From NCBI RefSeq assembly GCF_000717915.1, contig NZ_JOCX01000004.1:62001-126000 (forward strand): a stretch of DNA of 64,000 bases, given 5' to 3'. This DNA is from Streptomyces sp. NRRL S-244 (GTDB lineage: Bacteria > Actinomycetota > Actinomycetes > Streptomycetales > Streptomycetaceae). Both the position numbers and the translations under genes were made by a program. The stretch's first letter is position 1, and the number at the start of each line of letters is the position of its first letter. The notes beneath the pieces are model-generated. The model was not told where the DNA came from, ran no database searches, and was given only the letters and a program-made list of their open reading frames with translations. Positions 36,966-46,719 of the stretch are shown piece by piece.

Positions 36966-37853
36966 GTGAGTACCCTTGCGCACACCATGATGACCGCCGC
37001 CCGCCACGCCGACTCCGGCCTCGCCGGCCCGGGCGAACTCGACCGCTACCCCTACGCGGAGGCCTCCGGGACCGACCGCGTCGCAGCGCCCCACTGGGAC
37101 GGCGCCGACGTCGAGTTGAGCCGGGTAGGCCGCCGCGCGGCAGGCAGCCGCGGCCGCGGACTGCACGGCCAACTCGTCCAGCAGCTCGGCCAGATGATCG
37201 TCTCCGGCGACCTCGGCGCAGACCGCCCCCTGGTCCCCGAGGAGATCGGCCAGCGCTTCGAGGTCTCCCGCACCGTGGTCCGCGAATCGCTGCGGGTGCT
37301 GGAGGCCAAGGGCCTCGTCAGCGCCCGCCCCAACGTCGGCACCCGCGTCCGCCCGGTCGCCGACTGGAACCTGCTCGACCCCGACATCATCGAGTGGCGC
37401 GCCTTCGGCCCCCAGCGCGACGACCAGCGCCGCGAGCTCAACGAACTCCGCTGGACCATCGAGCCCCTCGCCGCCCGCCTCGCCGCCGGCCACGGACGCC
37501 CGGACATCCAGCAGCGCCTCGCCGACATGGTCGAGATCATGGGCCACGCCCTCGGCCAGGGCGACGCGATCACCTTCGCCCGCGCCGACAACGAGTTCCA
37601 CGCACTCCTCATCCAGATCGCGGGCAACCGCATGCTGGAGCACCTCTCCGGCATCGTCTCCTCGGCCCTCCAGGTCTCCGGCAGCCCCGTCACCGCCTGC
37701 GACCGCCCGAGCGAGACGTGCGTCGCGCACCACGCGCGCATCGTCGAGGCCCTCGCGGCCGGCGACGCCGTGGGTGCCGAGAACGCCATGCGCCAGCTCC
37801 TGACGGTGCACCCTGAGGTCGAGCGCGTGGTCCCCGCACCGCGCGAACACTGA
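36966..37853 (+). CDS. FadR/GntR-family transcriptional regulator
   Basis: The protein has 295 residues. The GTG start (VSTLAHTMMTAARH) follows AAAGGA at good spacing. A ~60-residue leader precedes the GntR winged helix (HGQLVQQLGQMIVSGDL; RFEVSRTVVRESLRVLEAKGLVSARPNVGTRV). The FCD effector domain covers about 150-285 (LNELRWTIEPLAARLAA; DNEFHALLIQIAGNRMLEHL; CVAHHARIVEALAAGDA), with the Asp/His residues that bind a metal and carboxylate ligand in this class. Such regulators usually sense sugar acids or carboxylates. No cognate catabolic operon is adjacent; hrdB follows. Confidence 0.9.
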   Translation: MSTLAHTMMTAARHADSGLAGPGELDRYPYAEASGTDRVAAPHWDGADVELSRVGRRAAGSRGRGLHGQLVQQLGQMIVSGDLGADRPLVPEEIGQRFEVSRTVVRESLRVLEAKGLVSARPNVGTRVRPVADWNLLDPDIIEWRAFGPQRDDQRRELNELRWTIEPLAARLAAGHGRPDIQQRLADMVEIMGHALGQGDAITFARADNEFHALLIQIAGNRMLEHLSGIVSSALQVSGSPVTACDRPSETCVAHHARIVEALAAGDAVGAENAMRQLLTVHPEVERVVPAPREH

Positions 37854-38126
37854 CCCGCGGACGGACGGCGGCGCGGGCGCCGGGGCGGTCGGGCGGTCGG
37901 GGTGTGACTCGGGCCACGAAGATTGGGCGTAACACTCCGCGAGGTCGAGCGATGACCTAGAGAGGTGATGGCCGACGGAGGGAAGACAGCAGCCCTTGCG
38001 GGTGCTGTGCAGCTCCCCGGCCCCTGCCCGCGCCCCCGGCCCATCCCCCGTCGGTGGTCGTCGGCTCCGGTCCAGCACCATCCGGCCGGGGTCGGAAGCC
38101 GTTCCCATCGTTCCGAGAGGTTGTTC

Positions 38127-39704
<1,578 letters not shown>

Positions 39705-39753
39705 TCCCCGCACCGGCCGCGCCCGAGGCGATCGGGCCGGCGGCCGTACGGAG

Positions 39754-39781
39754 GTGGCCGTGCGCGGGTGCGCACGGCCAC
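39754..39781. terminator. Terminator after hrdB
   Basis: A perfect 12-bp stem (GTGGCCGTGCGC with GCGCACGGCCAC) has a 4-nt loop, 49 bp downstream of the hrdB stop, followed by TTGGCG. Confidence 0.85.
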
Positions 39782-39832
39782 TTGGCGTCCCACTCTGGGT
39801 GGAGTCATGCACACTCAGAGTCAGGAGGCCTC

Positions 39833-40813
39833 ATGCGTCGTCCCTTTTCCCGTGCTCTGGCGGGCGCGCTGACCCTGGTGGCGGGGGCGGCCGCGGCGCC
39901 GCTGGCCCAGGCGCCGCACGCAGCCGCGGACAGTGTGGTGATCGGCGGGAAGCCGGTGAAGGCGGCCGACAGCCCGTGGGTGGTGGCCCTCGCCAGCCGT
40001 GACCGGTTCGGGGGTACGCGGGGCGGCCAGTTCTGCGGGGGTGTCATCGTGGGCCCGACCAGGGTGCTGACCGCGGCCCACTGCCTGGGCCGCCAGGTGC
40101 TGGGCGGCCCGGTCGAGTCCGTCCGCGACTTCCGGGTGATCACCGGGCGTACGGAGCTGCGGGCGGCCGAGGGCCACGAGATCGCGATCCGCTCGGCCCG
40201 GGTGAACCCGGCGTACGACGCCCGCAGCAATGCCGGGGACCTCGCCGTGCTGGAGCTCGCCGAGGCCGTGCCGGCCCACTACGTGCTCCCCATGGCCGGG
40301 GCGGGGCATCCCGGCTACGCGCCGGGCGGTGAGGCGGCCGTGTACGGCTGGGGCGACACGAGCGGGTTCGGCGACTACGCGTACGCGCTGCGCGCCGCGC
40401 GCGTGACGGTGCTGGCGGACGAGGTCTGCGGGCGCGCCTACCCGGGAGACGCCGACGGGCAGTACCGGCCGGAGTCCATGGTGTGCGCGGGACACCGCGA
40501 CGGCGGCCGGGACGCCTGTCAGGGGGACAGCGGCGGGCCGCTGGTCGCCCAGGGCAGGCTCATCGGGCTGGTGTCCTGGGGGCGAGGCTGCGGGCGCCCG
40601 GACAGTCCGGGGGTGTACACGAAGATCGCGCCGCTCACCGGCTTCGTGACGGCCCCGGAGGCGGCCCCGCGGCGAAGCGACGGCCACGACATCGCATGGG
40701 GTGCCGAACGGGGCTCCGCACCGGCAGCACGGCCCGTACGGGGGCATGCGACGCAAGAGCCACAAGGGGCTGCGGGAGCGCCCGGGGGAAAACACCGGCC
40801 CGAAGGCCGCTAG
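39833..40813 (+). CDS. Secreted trypsin-like serine protease (S1A)
   Basis: The protein has 326 residues. AGGAGG precedes the ATG. A signal peptide of about 32 residues (RRPFSRALAGALTLVAGAAAAPLAQAPHAAA) is followed by the mature start VIGGKPVKAADSPWVVAL. The triad is intact: His in VLTAAHC, Asp in NAGDLAVLEL, Ser in CQGDSGGPL. Six or more cysteines fit disulfides. The C-terminal ~60 residues after FVTAPEAAP are Arg/Gly/Ala-rich and extend past the protease fold, possibly a sorting or disordered tail. It has no operon partners. Confidence 0.93.
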   Translation: MRRPFSRALAGALTLVAGAAAAPLAQAPHAAADSVVIGGKPVKAADSPWVVALASRDRFGGTRGGQFCGGVIVGPTRVLTAAHCLGRQVLGGPVESVRDFRVITGRTELRAAEGHEIAIRSARVNPAYDARSNAGDLAVLELAEAVPAHYVLPMAGAGHPGYAPGGEAAVYGWGDTSGFGDYAYALRAARVTVLADEVCGRAYPGDADGQYRPESMVCAGHRDGGRDACQGDSGGPLVAQGRLIGLVSWGRGCGRPDSPGVYTKIAPLTGFVTAPEAAPRRSDGHDIAWGAERGSAPAARPVRGHATQEPQGAAGAPGGKHRPEGR

Positions 40814-40837
40814 CCGCGCCGACCCGGACGTGAGGAC

Positions 40838-40870
40838 GGGCGGCACCCCTGGGTCTCAGGGGTGCCGCCC
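40838..40870. terminator. Bidirectional terminator between protease and DUF7455 genes
   Basis: A perfect 14-bp stem (GGGCGGCACCCCTG with CAGGGGTGCCGCCC) has a 5-nt loop between converging genes. Confidence 0.88.
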
Positions 40871-40922
40871 GTCGACCGGCCTGGCCGGTCCTGGCTCGTC
40901 GGATGCGAGGTATAGGCCTGTG

Positions 40923-41156
40923 TCAGCGGTCCTCGGTGTCGGCATTGGCCGTCGGAGCGGACGTGAGCCGCTCGGTCTCATCCTGTATATCCGCGGCGAT
41001 CTTCTTGAGTTCCGGCTCGAACTTACGCCCGTGGTGGGCGCAGAACAGCAGTTCACCGCCGCTCAGCAGGACGACGCGCAGATATGCCTGGGCGCCGCAA
41101 CGGTCGCATCGGTCAGCGGCCGTCAGCGGGGTCGCGGGTGTCAGAACAGTAGTCAC
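40923..41156 (-). CDS. Small zinc-ribbon-like protein (DUF7455 type)
   Basis: The protein has 77 residues. The GTG start (TTVLTPATPLTAAD) is preceded by AGAGG. It contains the metal-binding pattern DRCDRCGAQAYLRVVL...LLFCAHHGRKFEPEL (CxxC plus CxHH), then an acidic/helical tail. This short protein is found next to the second gyrB-like gene in streptomycetes as I recall. Its role is unknown. It is divergent from the topoisomerase gene. Confidence 0.85.
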   Translation of the reverse strand: MTTVLTPATPLTAADRCDRCGAQAYLRVVLLSGGELLFCAHHGRKFEPELKKIAADIQDETERLTSAPTANADTEDR

Positions 41157-41600
41157 GTCGCCTCTTCTCTAGCTCGACGAGCTGTCGTACCAGGGTCAAC
41201 ATCCAACCAGGCCGAAAACGTTCCCGCTCGCGGCTTTTCCTCGAAACTTCCTTCCGAAGCTGGCCGGCTGCTGCCGGTTGGCGGCGAAGGAGCCGTATTG
41301 CGTTGCTTTACGGTTTCGCGTTGTCAGTCGTTCGCTTGTCGCAGTTCCGTCCTCCCCGGCTGAGTGCCGGTTGTTCATGAGGACGTGCCCGAACCCTAAA
41401 TGGTTCATGCCTGGAAGGGAACGTGATGTTTGCTTCACCCGACCGGGGGATCGAACACCCGTGCGGTCCTGCACTAGGCTGATGAAGGCACGAGGGTGGC
41501 GTTGCATCGGCTCTACCAGGCCTCGGTACCCTTCGACGGGCAACCGAGCCACCCTGCGCCCGACGGGCCAGAAAAAGAAATTCAGCGAGGAGCGAACTGC
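41157..41600. other. 444-bp divergent promoter region between DUF7455 gene and parE
   Basis: This is a comparatively AT-rich stretch (for example GGTTTCGCGTTGTCAGTCGTTCGCTTG at 41310-41336 and GAACCCTAAATGGTTCATG around 41393-41411, which contains the imperfect repeat GAACC...GGTTC). A good -10-like hexamer TAGGCT lies at 41475-41480 on the parE strand, without a convincing -35. On the other strand TTGACC near 41197-41202 may be a -35 for the small gene. No ORF within it is supported. Confidence 0.45.
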
Positions 41601-43721
41601 GTGACCGCCGACACGTCCGTGCCTTCCAGCGCGCTGCTGTCCGGAGCAGACCGGGACGGCTCCAACTACACCGCGCGGCACCTGCTCGTCCTCGAAGGCC
41701 TCGAGGCCGTCCGCAAGCGCCCCGGCATGTATATCGGGTCCACCGACTCCCGAGGCCTCATGCACTGCCTCTGGGAGATCATCGACAACGCCGTGGACGA
41801 GGCCCTCGGGGGCTACTGCGACCACATCGAGGTGATCCTCCACGAGGATGCCTCGGTCGAGGTCCGCGACAACGGCCGCGGCATCCCCGTCGACGTCGAG
41901 CCCAAGACCGGGCTGTCCGGCGTCGAGGTCGTCATGACCAAGCTGCACGCCGGCGGCAAGTTCGGCGGCGGCTCGTACGCGGCCTCCGGCGGCCTGCACG
42001 GCGTCGGCGCCTCCGTGGTCAACGCCCTCTCCGCCCGGCTGGACGTCGAGGTGGACCGCAACAGCTCCACCCACGCGATCAGCTTCCGCCGCGGCGTCCC
42101 GGGGATGTTCACCGAGCAGGGCCCCGACAGCCCGTTCGACCCCGCCAACGGCCTGCGCAAGACCAAGCGCGTCGCCAAGGGCAAGACCGGCACCCGGGTC
42201 CGCTACTGGGCCGACCGGCAGATCTTCCTCAAGGACGCCCGGCTCTCCCTGGAGACGCTCTACCAGCGCGCCCGCCAGACCGCCTTCCTCGTCCCCGGCC
42301 TGACCATCGTCGTCCGCGACGAGCGGGCCATCGACGGTGCCGGCAAGACGGAGGAGATGTTCCGCTTCGACGGGGGCATCAGCGAGTTCTGCGAGTACCT
42401 CGCGCAGGACAAGGCCGTCTGCGACGTGCTGCGCCTGACCGGTCAGGGGACCTTCAAGGAGACCGTCCCCGTCCTCGACGAGCGCGGCCACATGACCCCC
42501 ACCGAGGTCACCCGCGAGCTCGGCGTGGACATCGCCCTGCGCTGGGGCACCGGGTACGAGACCCAGGTCAAGTCCTTCGTCAACATCATCGCCACGCCCA
42601 AGGGCGGCACCCACATCACCGGGTTCGAGCGCTCGGTCGCCAAGACCGTGAACGAGGTGCTCCGCTCGGCGAAGCTGCTCCGCGTCGCCGAGGACGACGT
42701 GGTCAAGGACGACGCGATGGAGGGCATGACGGCGGTCGTCACCGTCCGGCTGGCCGAGCCGCAGTTCGAGGGCCAGACCAAGGAGGTGCTCGGCACCTCG
42801 GCGGCCGCCCGGATCGTCGCGGCCGTGGTGGCCAAGGAGCTCAAGGCCTTCCTGACCAGCACGAAGCGCGACGACAAGCAGCAGGCCCGCGCCGTGATGG
42901 AGAAGATCGTCGCGGCCGCCCGGACCCGGATCGCCGCCCGCCAGCACAAGGAGGCGCAGCGCCGCAAGACCGCGCTGGAGACCTCGTCGCTCCCCGCGAA
43001 GCTGGCCGACTGCCGCAGCGACGACGTGGAGCGCAGCGAGCTCTTCATCGTCGAGGGCGACTCCGCGCTCGGCACCGCCAAGCTCGCGCGGAACTCGGAA
43101 TTCCAGGCGCTCCTGCCGATCCGCGGCAAGATCCTGAACGTCCAGAAGTCGTCGGTCTCGGACATGCTCAAGAACGCCGAGTGCGGGGCGATCATCCAGG
43201 TCATAGGGGCCGGCTCGGGCCGGACCTTCGACATCGACGCCGCGCGGTACGGGAAGATCGTCCTGCTCGTCGACGCCGACGTCGACGGCGCGCACATCCG
43301 CTGCCTGCTGCTCACGCTCTTCCAGCGGTACATGCGGCCGATGGTCGAGGCGGGCCGGGTGTTCGCCGCGGTGCCGCCGCTGCACCGGATCGAACTCGTC
43401 CAGCCCAAGAAGGGCCAGGACAAGTACGTCTACACGTATTCGGACAACGAGCTGCGCCAGACCCTGCTCGAATTCCAGCGGAAGAACGTCCGGTACAAGG
43501 ATTCGATCCAGCGCTACAAGGGCCTCGGCGAGATGGACGCGGACCAGCTGGCGGAGACCACGATGGACCCCCGGTTCCGCACGCTGCGCCGGATCAACAT
43601 CGGCGACCTGGACTCCGCCGAGCAGGTCTTCGACCTGCTGATGGGCAACGAGGTGGCGCCGCGCAAGGAGTTCATCACGAGCTCCGCGGCGACCCTGGAC
43701 CGCTCGCGCATCGACGCCTGA
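41601..43721 (+). CDS. parE: DNA topoisomerase IV subunit B (second GyrB-like subunit)
   Basis: The protein has 706 residues. The GTG (VTADTSVPSSALL) has GAGGAG 8 nt upstream. The GHKL ATPase motifs are present: EIIDNAVDEALGG, VRDNGRGIPVDV, KLHAGGKFGGGSY with GLHGVGASVVNAL. The transducer and TOPRIM part follows: ELFIVEGDSALGTAK, LPIRGKILNV, LLVDADVDGAHIRCLL, and the terminal YKGLGEMDADQL...TMDPRFRTLRRI. It would pair with a ParC-like A subunit encoded elsewhere. Distinguishing ParE from GyrB rests mainly on genomic position next to hrdB. Confidence 0.92.
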   Translation: MTADTSVPSSALLSGADRDGSNYTARHLLVLEGLEAVRKRPGMYIGSTDSRGLMHCLWEIIDNAVDEALGGYCDHIEVILHEDASVEVRDNGRGIPVDVEPKTGLSGVEVVMTKLHAGGKFGGGSYAASGGLHGVGASVVNALSARLDVEVDRNSSTHAISFRRGVPGMFTEQGPDSPFDPANGLRKTKRVAKGKTGTRVRYWADRQIFLKDARLSLETLYQRARQTAFLVPGLTIVVRDERAIDGAGKTEEMFRFDGGISEFCEYLAQDKAVCDVLRLTGQGTFKETVPVLDERGHMTPTEVTRELGVDIALRWGTGYETQVKSFVNIIATPKGGTHITGFERSVAKTVNEVLRSAKLLRVAEDDVVKDDAMEGMTAVVTVRLAEPQFEGQTKEVLGTSAAARIVAAVVAKELKAFLTSTKRDDKQQARAVMEKIVAAARTRIAARQHKEAQRRKTALETSSLPAKLADCRSDDVERSELFIVEGDSALGTAKLARNSEFQALLPIRGKILNVQKSSVSDMLKNAECGAIIQVIGAGSGRTFDIDAARYGKIVLLVDADVDGAHIRCLLLTLFQRYMRPMVEAGRVFAAVPPLHRIELVQPKKGQDKYVYTYSDNELRQTLLEFQRKNVRYKDSIQRYKGLGEMDADQLAETTMDPRFRTLRRINIGDLDSAEQVFDLLMGNEVAPRKEFITSSAATLDRSRIDA

Positions 43722-43766
43722 GCGGCACGCACACCGGCACGCACACCGGCACCACGGCACACCGGT

Positions 43767-43800
43767 GCTCTTCGCTCCATCACCTGTTGGAGTGAAGAGC
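43767..43800 (+). terminator. Terminator after parE
   Basis: A 13-bp stem (GCTCTTCGCTCCA with TGGAGTGAAGAGC, one G-U pair) has an 8-nt loop. Just upstream are two perfect copies of GGCACGCACACC (43724-43747). Confidence 0.8.
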
Positions 43801-43882
43801 GCCGGGACACCAGTCCGGAAAACGTCCATACCGCACATCCTTGTGGCACGCGGCCAATGCGGCAGCGGACAAGGAGAGTTCG

Positions 43883-44386
43883 GTGGACAAGCACGAAGGT
43901 CCCGATGCCGGAACGATCCGGCTCGACGACCCCTGGTACGACGCGCTCGCCGTCGGCTGGGGGGAGGGCGAGGGCGGGGATCCGCCGCCCCCGCGTCCGG
44001 CCGCCGGGGGACGCCCCGCGCCCGGGGCGTCCGACATCTACCTGGAAGTGCAGCGCAGCGCCGCCTTCCAGGAGGTCCGCAGCCGCTACCGCGGGTTCGT
44101 CGTCCCCGCGACCGCCGGATTCCTCCTCTGGTACGTCGCCTACGTGGTCGCGGCGACCATGGCGCCCGGCATCATGGCCCGCCCCGTGGTCGGGGCCGTC
44201 AACGTGGCCCTGGTGGCGGGCCTCGGCCAGTTCCTCAGCACCTTCCTGCTGACCTGGGCGTACGCCAGGCACGCGCGGCTGCGCCGGGACCGGGCCGCGC
44301 TCGACCTGCGCTGGACGGTCTTCGAGCAGGAGCGCGACCAGGAGCGCAGCCGGAACCGGAACCAGAGCCGGGGGGCCGGCCGGTGA
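43883..44386 (+). CDS. DUF485 membrane protein (symporter partner)
   Basis: The protein has 167 residues. The GTG start (VDKHEGPDAG) has AAGGAGAG upstream. After a Pro/Gly-rich cytoplasmic segment comes the DUF485 signature EVQRSAAFQEVRSRYRGFVVPATAGFLLWYVAYVVAATMAPGIM. A second membrane segment (VALVAGLGQFLSTFLLTWAYARHA) and a charged coiled tail follow. DUF485 (YjcH-type) proteins are encoded with ActP-type acetate symporters. The stop overlaps the next start (GTGA), so they are translationally coupled. Confidence 0.88.
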   Translation: MDKHEGPDAGTIRLDDPWYDALAVGWGEGEGGDPPPPRPAAGGRPAPGASDIYLEVQRSAAFQEVRSRYRGFVVPATAGFLLWYVAYVVAATMAPGIMARPVVGAVNVALVAGLGQFLSTFLLTWAYARHARLRRDRAALDLRWTVFEQERDQERSRNRNQSRGAGR

Positions 44387-45975
44387 CCACCGAACACCAG
44401 ACGCTCGCCCTGATCCTGTTCAGCCTCTTCATCGCGGTCACCCTGGGCATCACCACCTGGGTCAGCCGCAACCGGCACGGCTCCGCAGAGGAGTTCTACG
44501 CGGGCGGGCGGCTGTTCTCCCCGATGGAGAACGGTTTCGCCATCGCCGGCGACTACATGTCCGCCGCCTCCTTCCTCGGCATCTCCGGCCTGATCGCCCT
44601 CTTCGGCTACGACGGCCTGCTGTACTCGGTGGGCTTCCTCGTCGCCTGGCTCGTCGTGCTCTTCCTCGTCGCCGAACTGGTCCGCAACTGCGGGCGCTTC
44701 ACCCTCGCGGACGTGGTCGCGGCCCGGATGAGCGAGCGGCCCGTACGGATCGCCGCCGGCGCCTCCTCCGTCACCGTCTCGGTGCTGTACCTCGTCGCAC
44801 AGATGGTCGGCGCGGGCAGCCTGGTGGGCCTGCTGCTCGGCGATTCGGGCACCGCCGCCCGGACGCTGACCGTGATCGGGGTCGGCGCGCTGATGGTGGT
44901 CTACGTGTCCTTCGGCGGCATGCGGGCCACCACCTGGATCCAGATCGTGAAGGCCGTGCTGCTCATGGGCGGGGCCGTCACCCTGACCGTGCTCGTACTG
45001 CTGCGCTTCCACGGGGACTTCGGCCAGCTGCTCACCAGCGCCGCCGAGCGCAGCGGGCACGGGCGGCGGTTCCTGAGCCCGGGGCTCAAGTACGGCGGCG
45101 ACTGGACCTCCCGCTTCGACTTCATGAGCCTCGGCCTCGCGCTGGTCCTCGGGACGGCCGGGCTGCCGCACATCCTGTCGCGCTTCTACACGGTGCCGAC
45201 GGCGCGGGCGGCGCGCCGGTCGGTGGTGTGGGCGATCGTGCTGATCGGCGGCTTCTACCTGATGACCATCGTGCTCGGGTTCGGGGCGGCCGCGCTGCTG
45301 GGCCCGGACCAGGTGCGGGCCTCCAACGCCTCGGGGAACACGGCGGTTCCGCTGCTCGCGGCCTTCCTGGGCGGCGGGGCGGAGTCGACCGGGGGAGCGG
45401 TGCTGTTCGCCTTCGTGGCGGCGATCGCCTTCGCCACGATCCTGGCCGTGGTCGCCGGGATCACGCTGGCCTCCTCGGCCTCGGTGGCGCACGACCTGTA
45501 CGCCTCGCTCAAGCGGCGCCACGCGCGCCAGCGCAGCGAGGTCGCCGTGGCCCGGGTCGCGGCCGTCGGGATCGGGGCGGTGGCGATCGCCCTGGGGCTG
45601 CTCGCCCAGGACCTGAACGTGGCGTTCCTGGTGGGGCTGGCCTTCGCGGTGGCGGCCTCGGCCAATCTGCCGGTGCTGCTGTACTCGCTGTTCTGGGGGG
45701 CCTTCACCACGCGCGGCGCCGTCTGGTCGGTGTACGGGGGCCTGGTTCCGGCGGTGGTGCTGGTCGTCCTGTCGCCGGTGGTCTCCGGCAGCCCGGACTC
45801 CCTCTTCCCGGGCGTGAGCTTCCAGTTCTTCCCGCTGCAGAACCCGGGCCTGGTCTCGATCCCGCTGGGCTTCCTGGCGGGCTGGATGGGCACGGTCACC
45901 TCGGCCGAGGAGGCGGACACCGCGAAGTACGCGGAGACGGAGGTCCGTTCCCTGACCGGTGCCGGGGCCGTCTGA
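44383..45975 (+). CDS. Sodium:solute (acetate/carboxylate) symporter, ActP-like
   Basis: This is a 530-residue SSS-family transporter with about 13 helices. Marks are the EEFYAGGRLFSPMENGFAIAGDYMSAASFLGISG segment (Na-binding helix region), VVAARMSERPVRIAAGASS, GGMRATTWIQIVKAVLL, and LPHILSRFYTVPTARAARRSVVWA. The pairing with a DUF485 protein points to short-chain monocarboxylates such as acetate. The facing two-component system of CitA/CitB type is a plausible regulator. Confidence 0.88.
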   Translation: MTTEHQTLALILFSLFIAVTLGITTWVSRNRHGSAEEFYAGGRLFSPMENGFAIAGDYMSAASFLGISGLIALFGYDGLLYSVGFLVAWLVVLFLVAELVRNCGRFTLADVVAARMSERPVRIAAGASSVTVSVLYLVAQMVGAGSLVGLLLGDSGTAARTLTVIGVGALMVVYVSFGGMRATTWIQIVKAVLLMGGAVTLTVLVLLRFHGDFGQLLTSAAERSGHGRRFLSPGLKYGGDWTSRFDFMSLGLALVLGTAGLPHILSRFYTVPTARAARRSVVWAIVLIGGFYLMTIVLGFGAAALLGPDQVRASNASGNTAVPLLAAFLGGGAESTGGAVLFAFVAAIAFATILAVVAGITLASSASVAHDLYASLKRRHARQRSEVAVARVAAVGIGAVAIALGLLAQDLNVAFLVGLAFAVAASANLPVLLYSLFWGAFTTRGAVWSVYGGLVPAVVLVVLSPVVSGSPDSLFPGVSFQFFPLQNPGLVSIPLGFLAGWMGTVTSAEEADTAKYAETEVRSLTGAGAV

Positions 45976-46011
45976 GCGCGGCTCCCGTCCCCCCGTCCCC
46001 CGTCCGCCGGG

Positions 46012-46719
46012 TCACGCGCTCTCGGACGGGAGCCAGGAGTAGCGGTGTTCCGGGCGGCCCGTCTCGCCGTAGCGCAGGGCCAGGCTGACCCGGCCGGTGC
46101 GCTCCAGGAGCTTCAGGTAGCGCTGGGCGGTCTGGCGGCTGATGCCGGCGCGGTCGGCGATCTGCTGGGTGGAGAGCGGGCCTTCGGCGGAGCGCAGGAC
46201 CTGGCGGACGAGCTCGGCGGTGGTGGCGGAGTGTCCCTTGGGCATCTCGTTCGGGGAGCCGGCCGCGGCGAGGGCGCCGAAGATCCGGTCCACCTCGGCC
46301 TGTTCGGCCTCGCCGCCGGTCTCCAGGGTGCGGCGCAGGGAGCTGTACGCCTCCAGCCGGGTGCGCAGACCCGCGAAGGTGAAGGGCTTGACCAGGTACT
46401 GGAGGGCGCCGAGGCGCATGGCCGACTGGACGGTGGCCAGGTCGCGCGCTGCCGTGACCATGATCACGTCGGTGCGGTGGCCGAGCTGGCGCAGGCGGCG
46501 GACGAGGTCCAGGCCGTTCTCGTCCGGGAGGTAGTGGTCGAGCAGGATCAGGTCCACGGGGTGGGTGTCCAGGCAGGCCAGGGCCTCGGCCGCCGAATGG
46601 GCCTGGGCGACGACCCGGAAGCCGGGAACCTTCGCCACGTAGGCCGCGTTGATCCGGGCAACACGCATGTCGTCGTCGACGACCAATACGTGGATGTCGT
46701 GGATCGGGGTCTGGTTCAT
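46012..46719 (-). CDS. CitB/DcuR-type response regulator
   Basis: The protein has 235 residues. The receiver domain has HVLVVDDDMRVARI, the phospho-acceptor Asp in DLILLDHYLPDENGLDLV, and the Lys in LVKPFTFAGLRTRLEAY. The C-terminal helix-turn-helix (GPLSTQQIADRAGISRQTAQRYLKLLERTGRV) is the kind found in regulators of citrate/dicarboxylate use. The start overlaps the kinase stop by 4 bp (ATGA), so kinase and regulator are one operon. Confidence 0.92.
   Translation of the reverse strand: MNQTPIHDIHVLVVDDDMRVARINAAYVAKVPGFRVVAQAHSAAEALACLDTHPVDLILLDHYLPDENGLDLVRRLRQLGHRTDVIMVTAARDLATVQSAMRLGALQYLVKPFTFAGLRTRLEAYSSLRRTLETGGEAEQAEVDRIFGALAAAGSPNEMPKGHSATTAELVRQVLRSAEGPLSTQQIADRAGISRQTAQRYLKLLERTGRVSLALRYGETGRPEHRYSWLPSESA

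Noticed and set aside
41449-41466. A tRNA T-loop-like sequence (GGTGTTCGATCCC on the minus strand)
   Set aside because: No matching D-arm, anticodon arm or pairing acceptor stem could be built around it.
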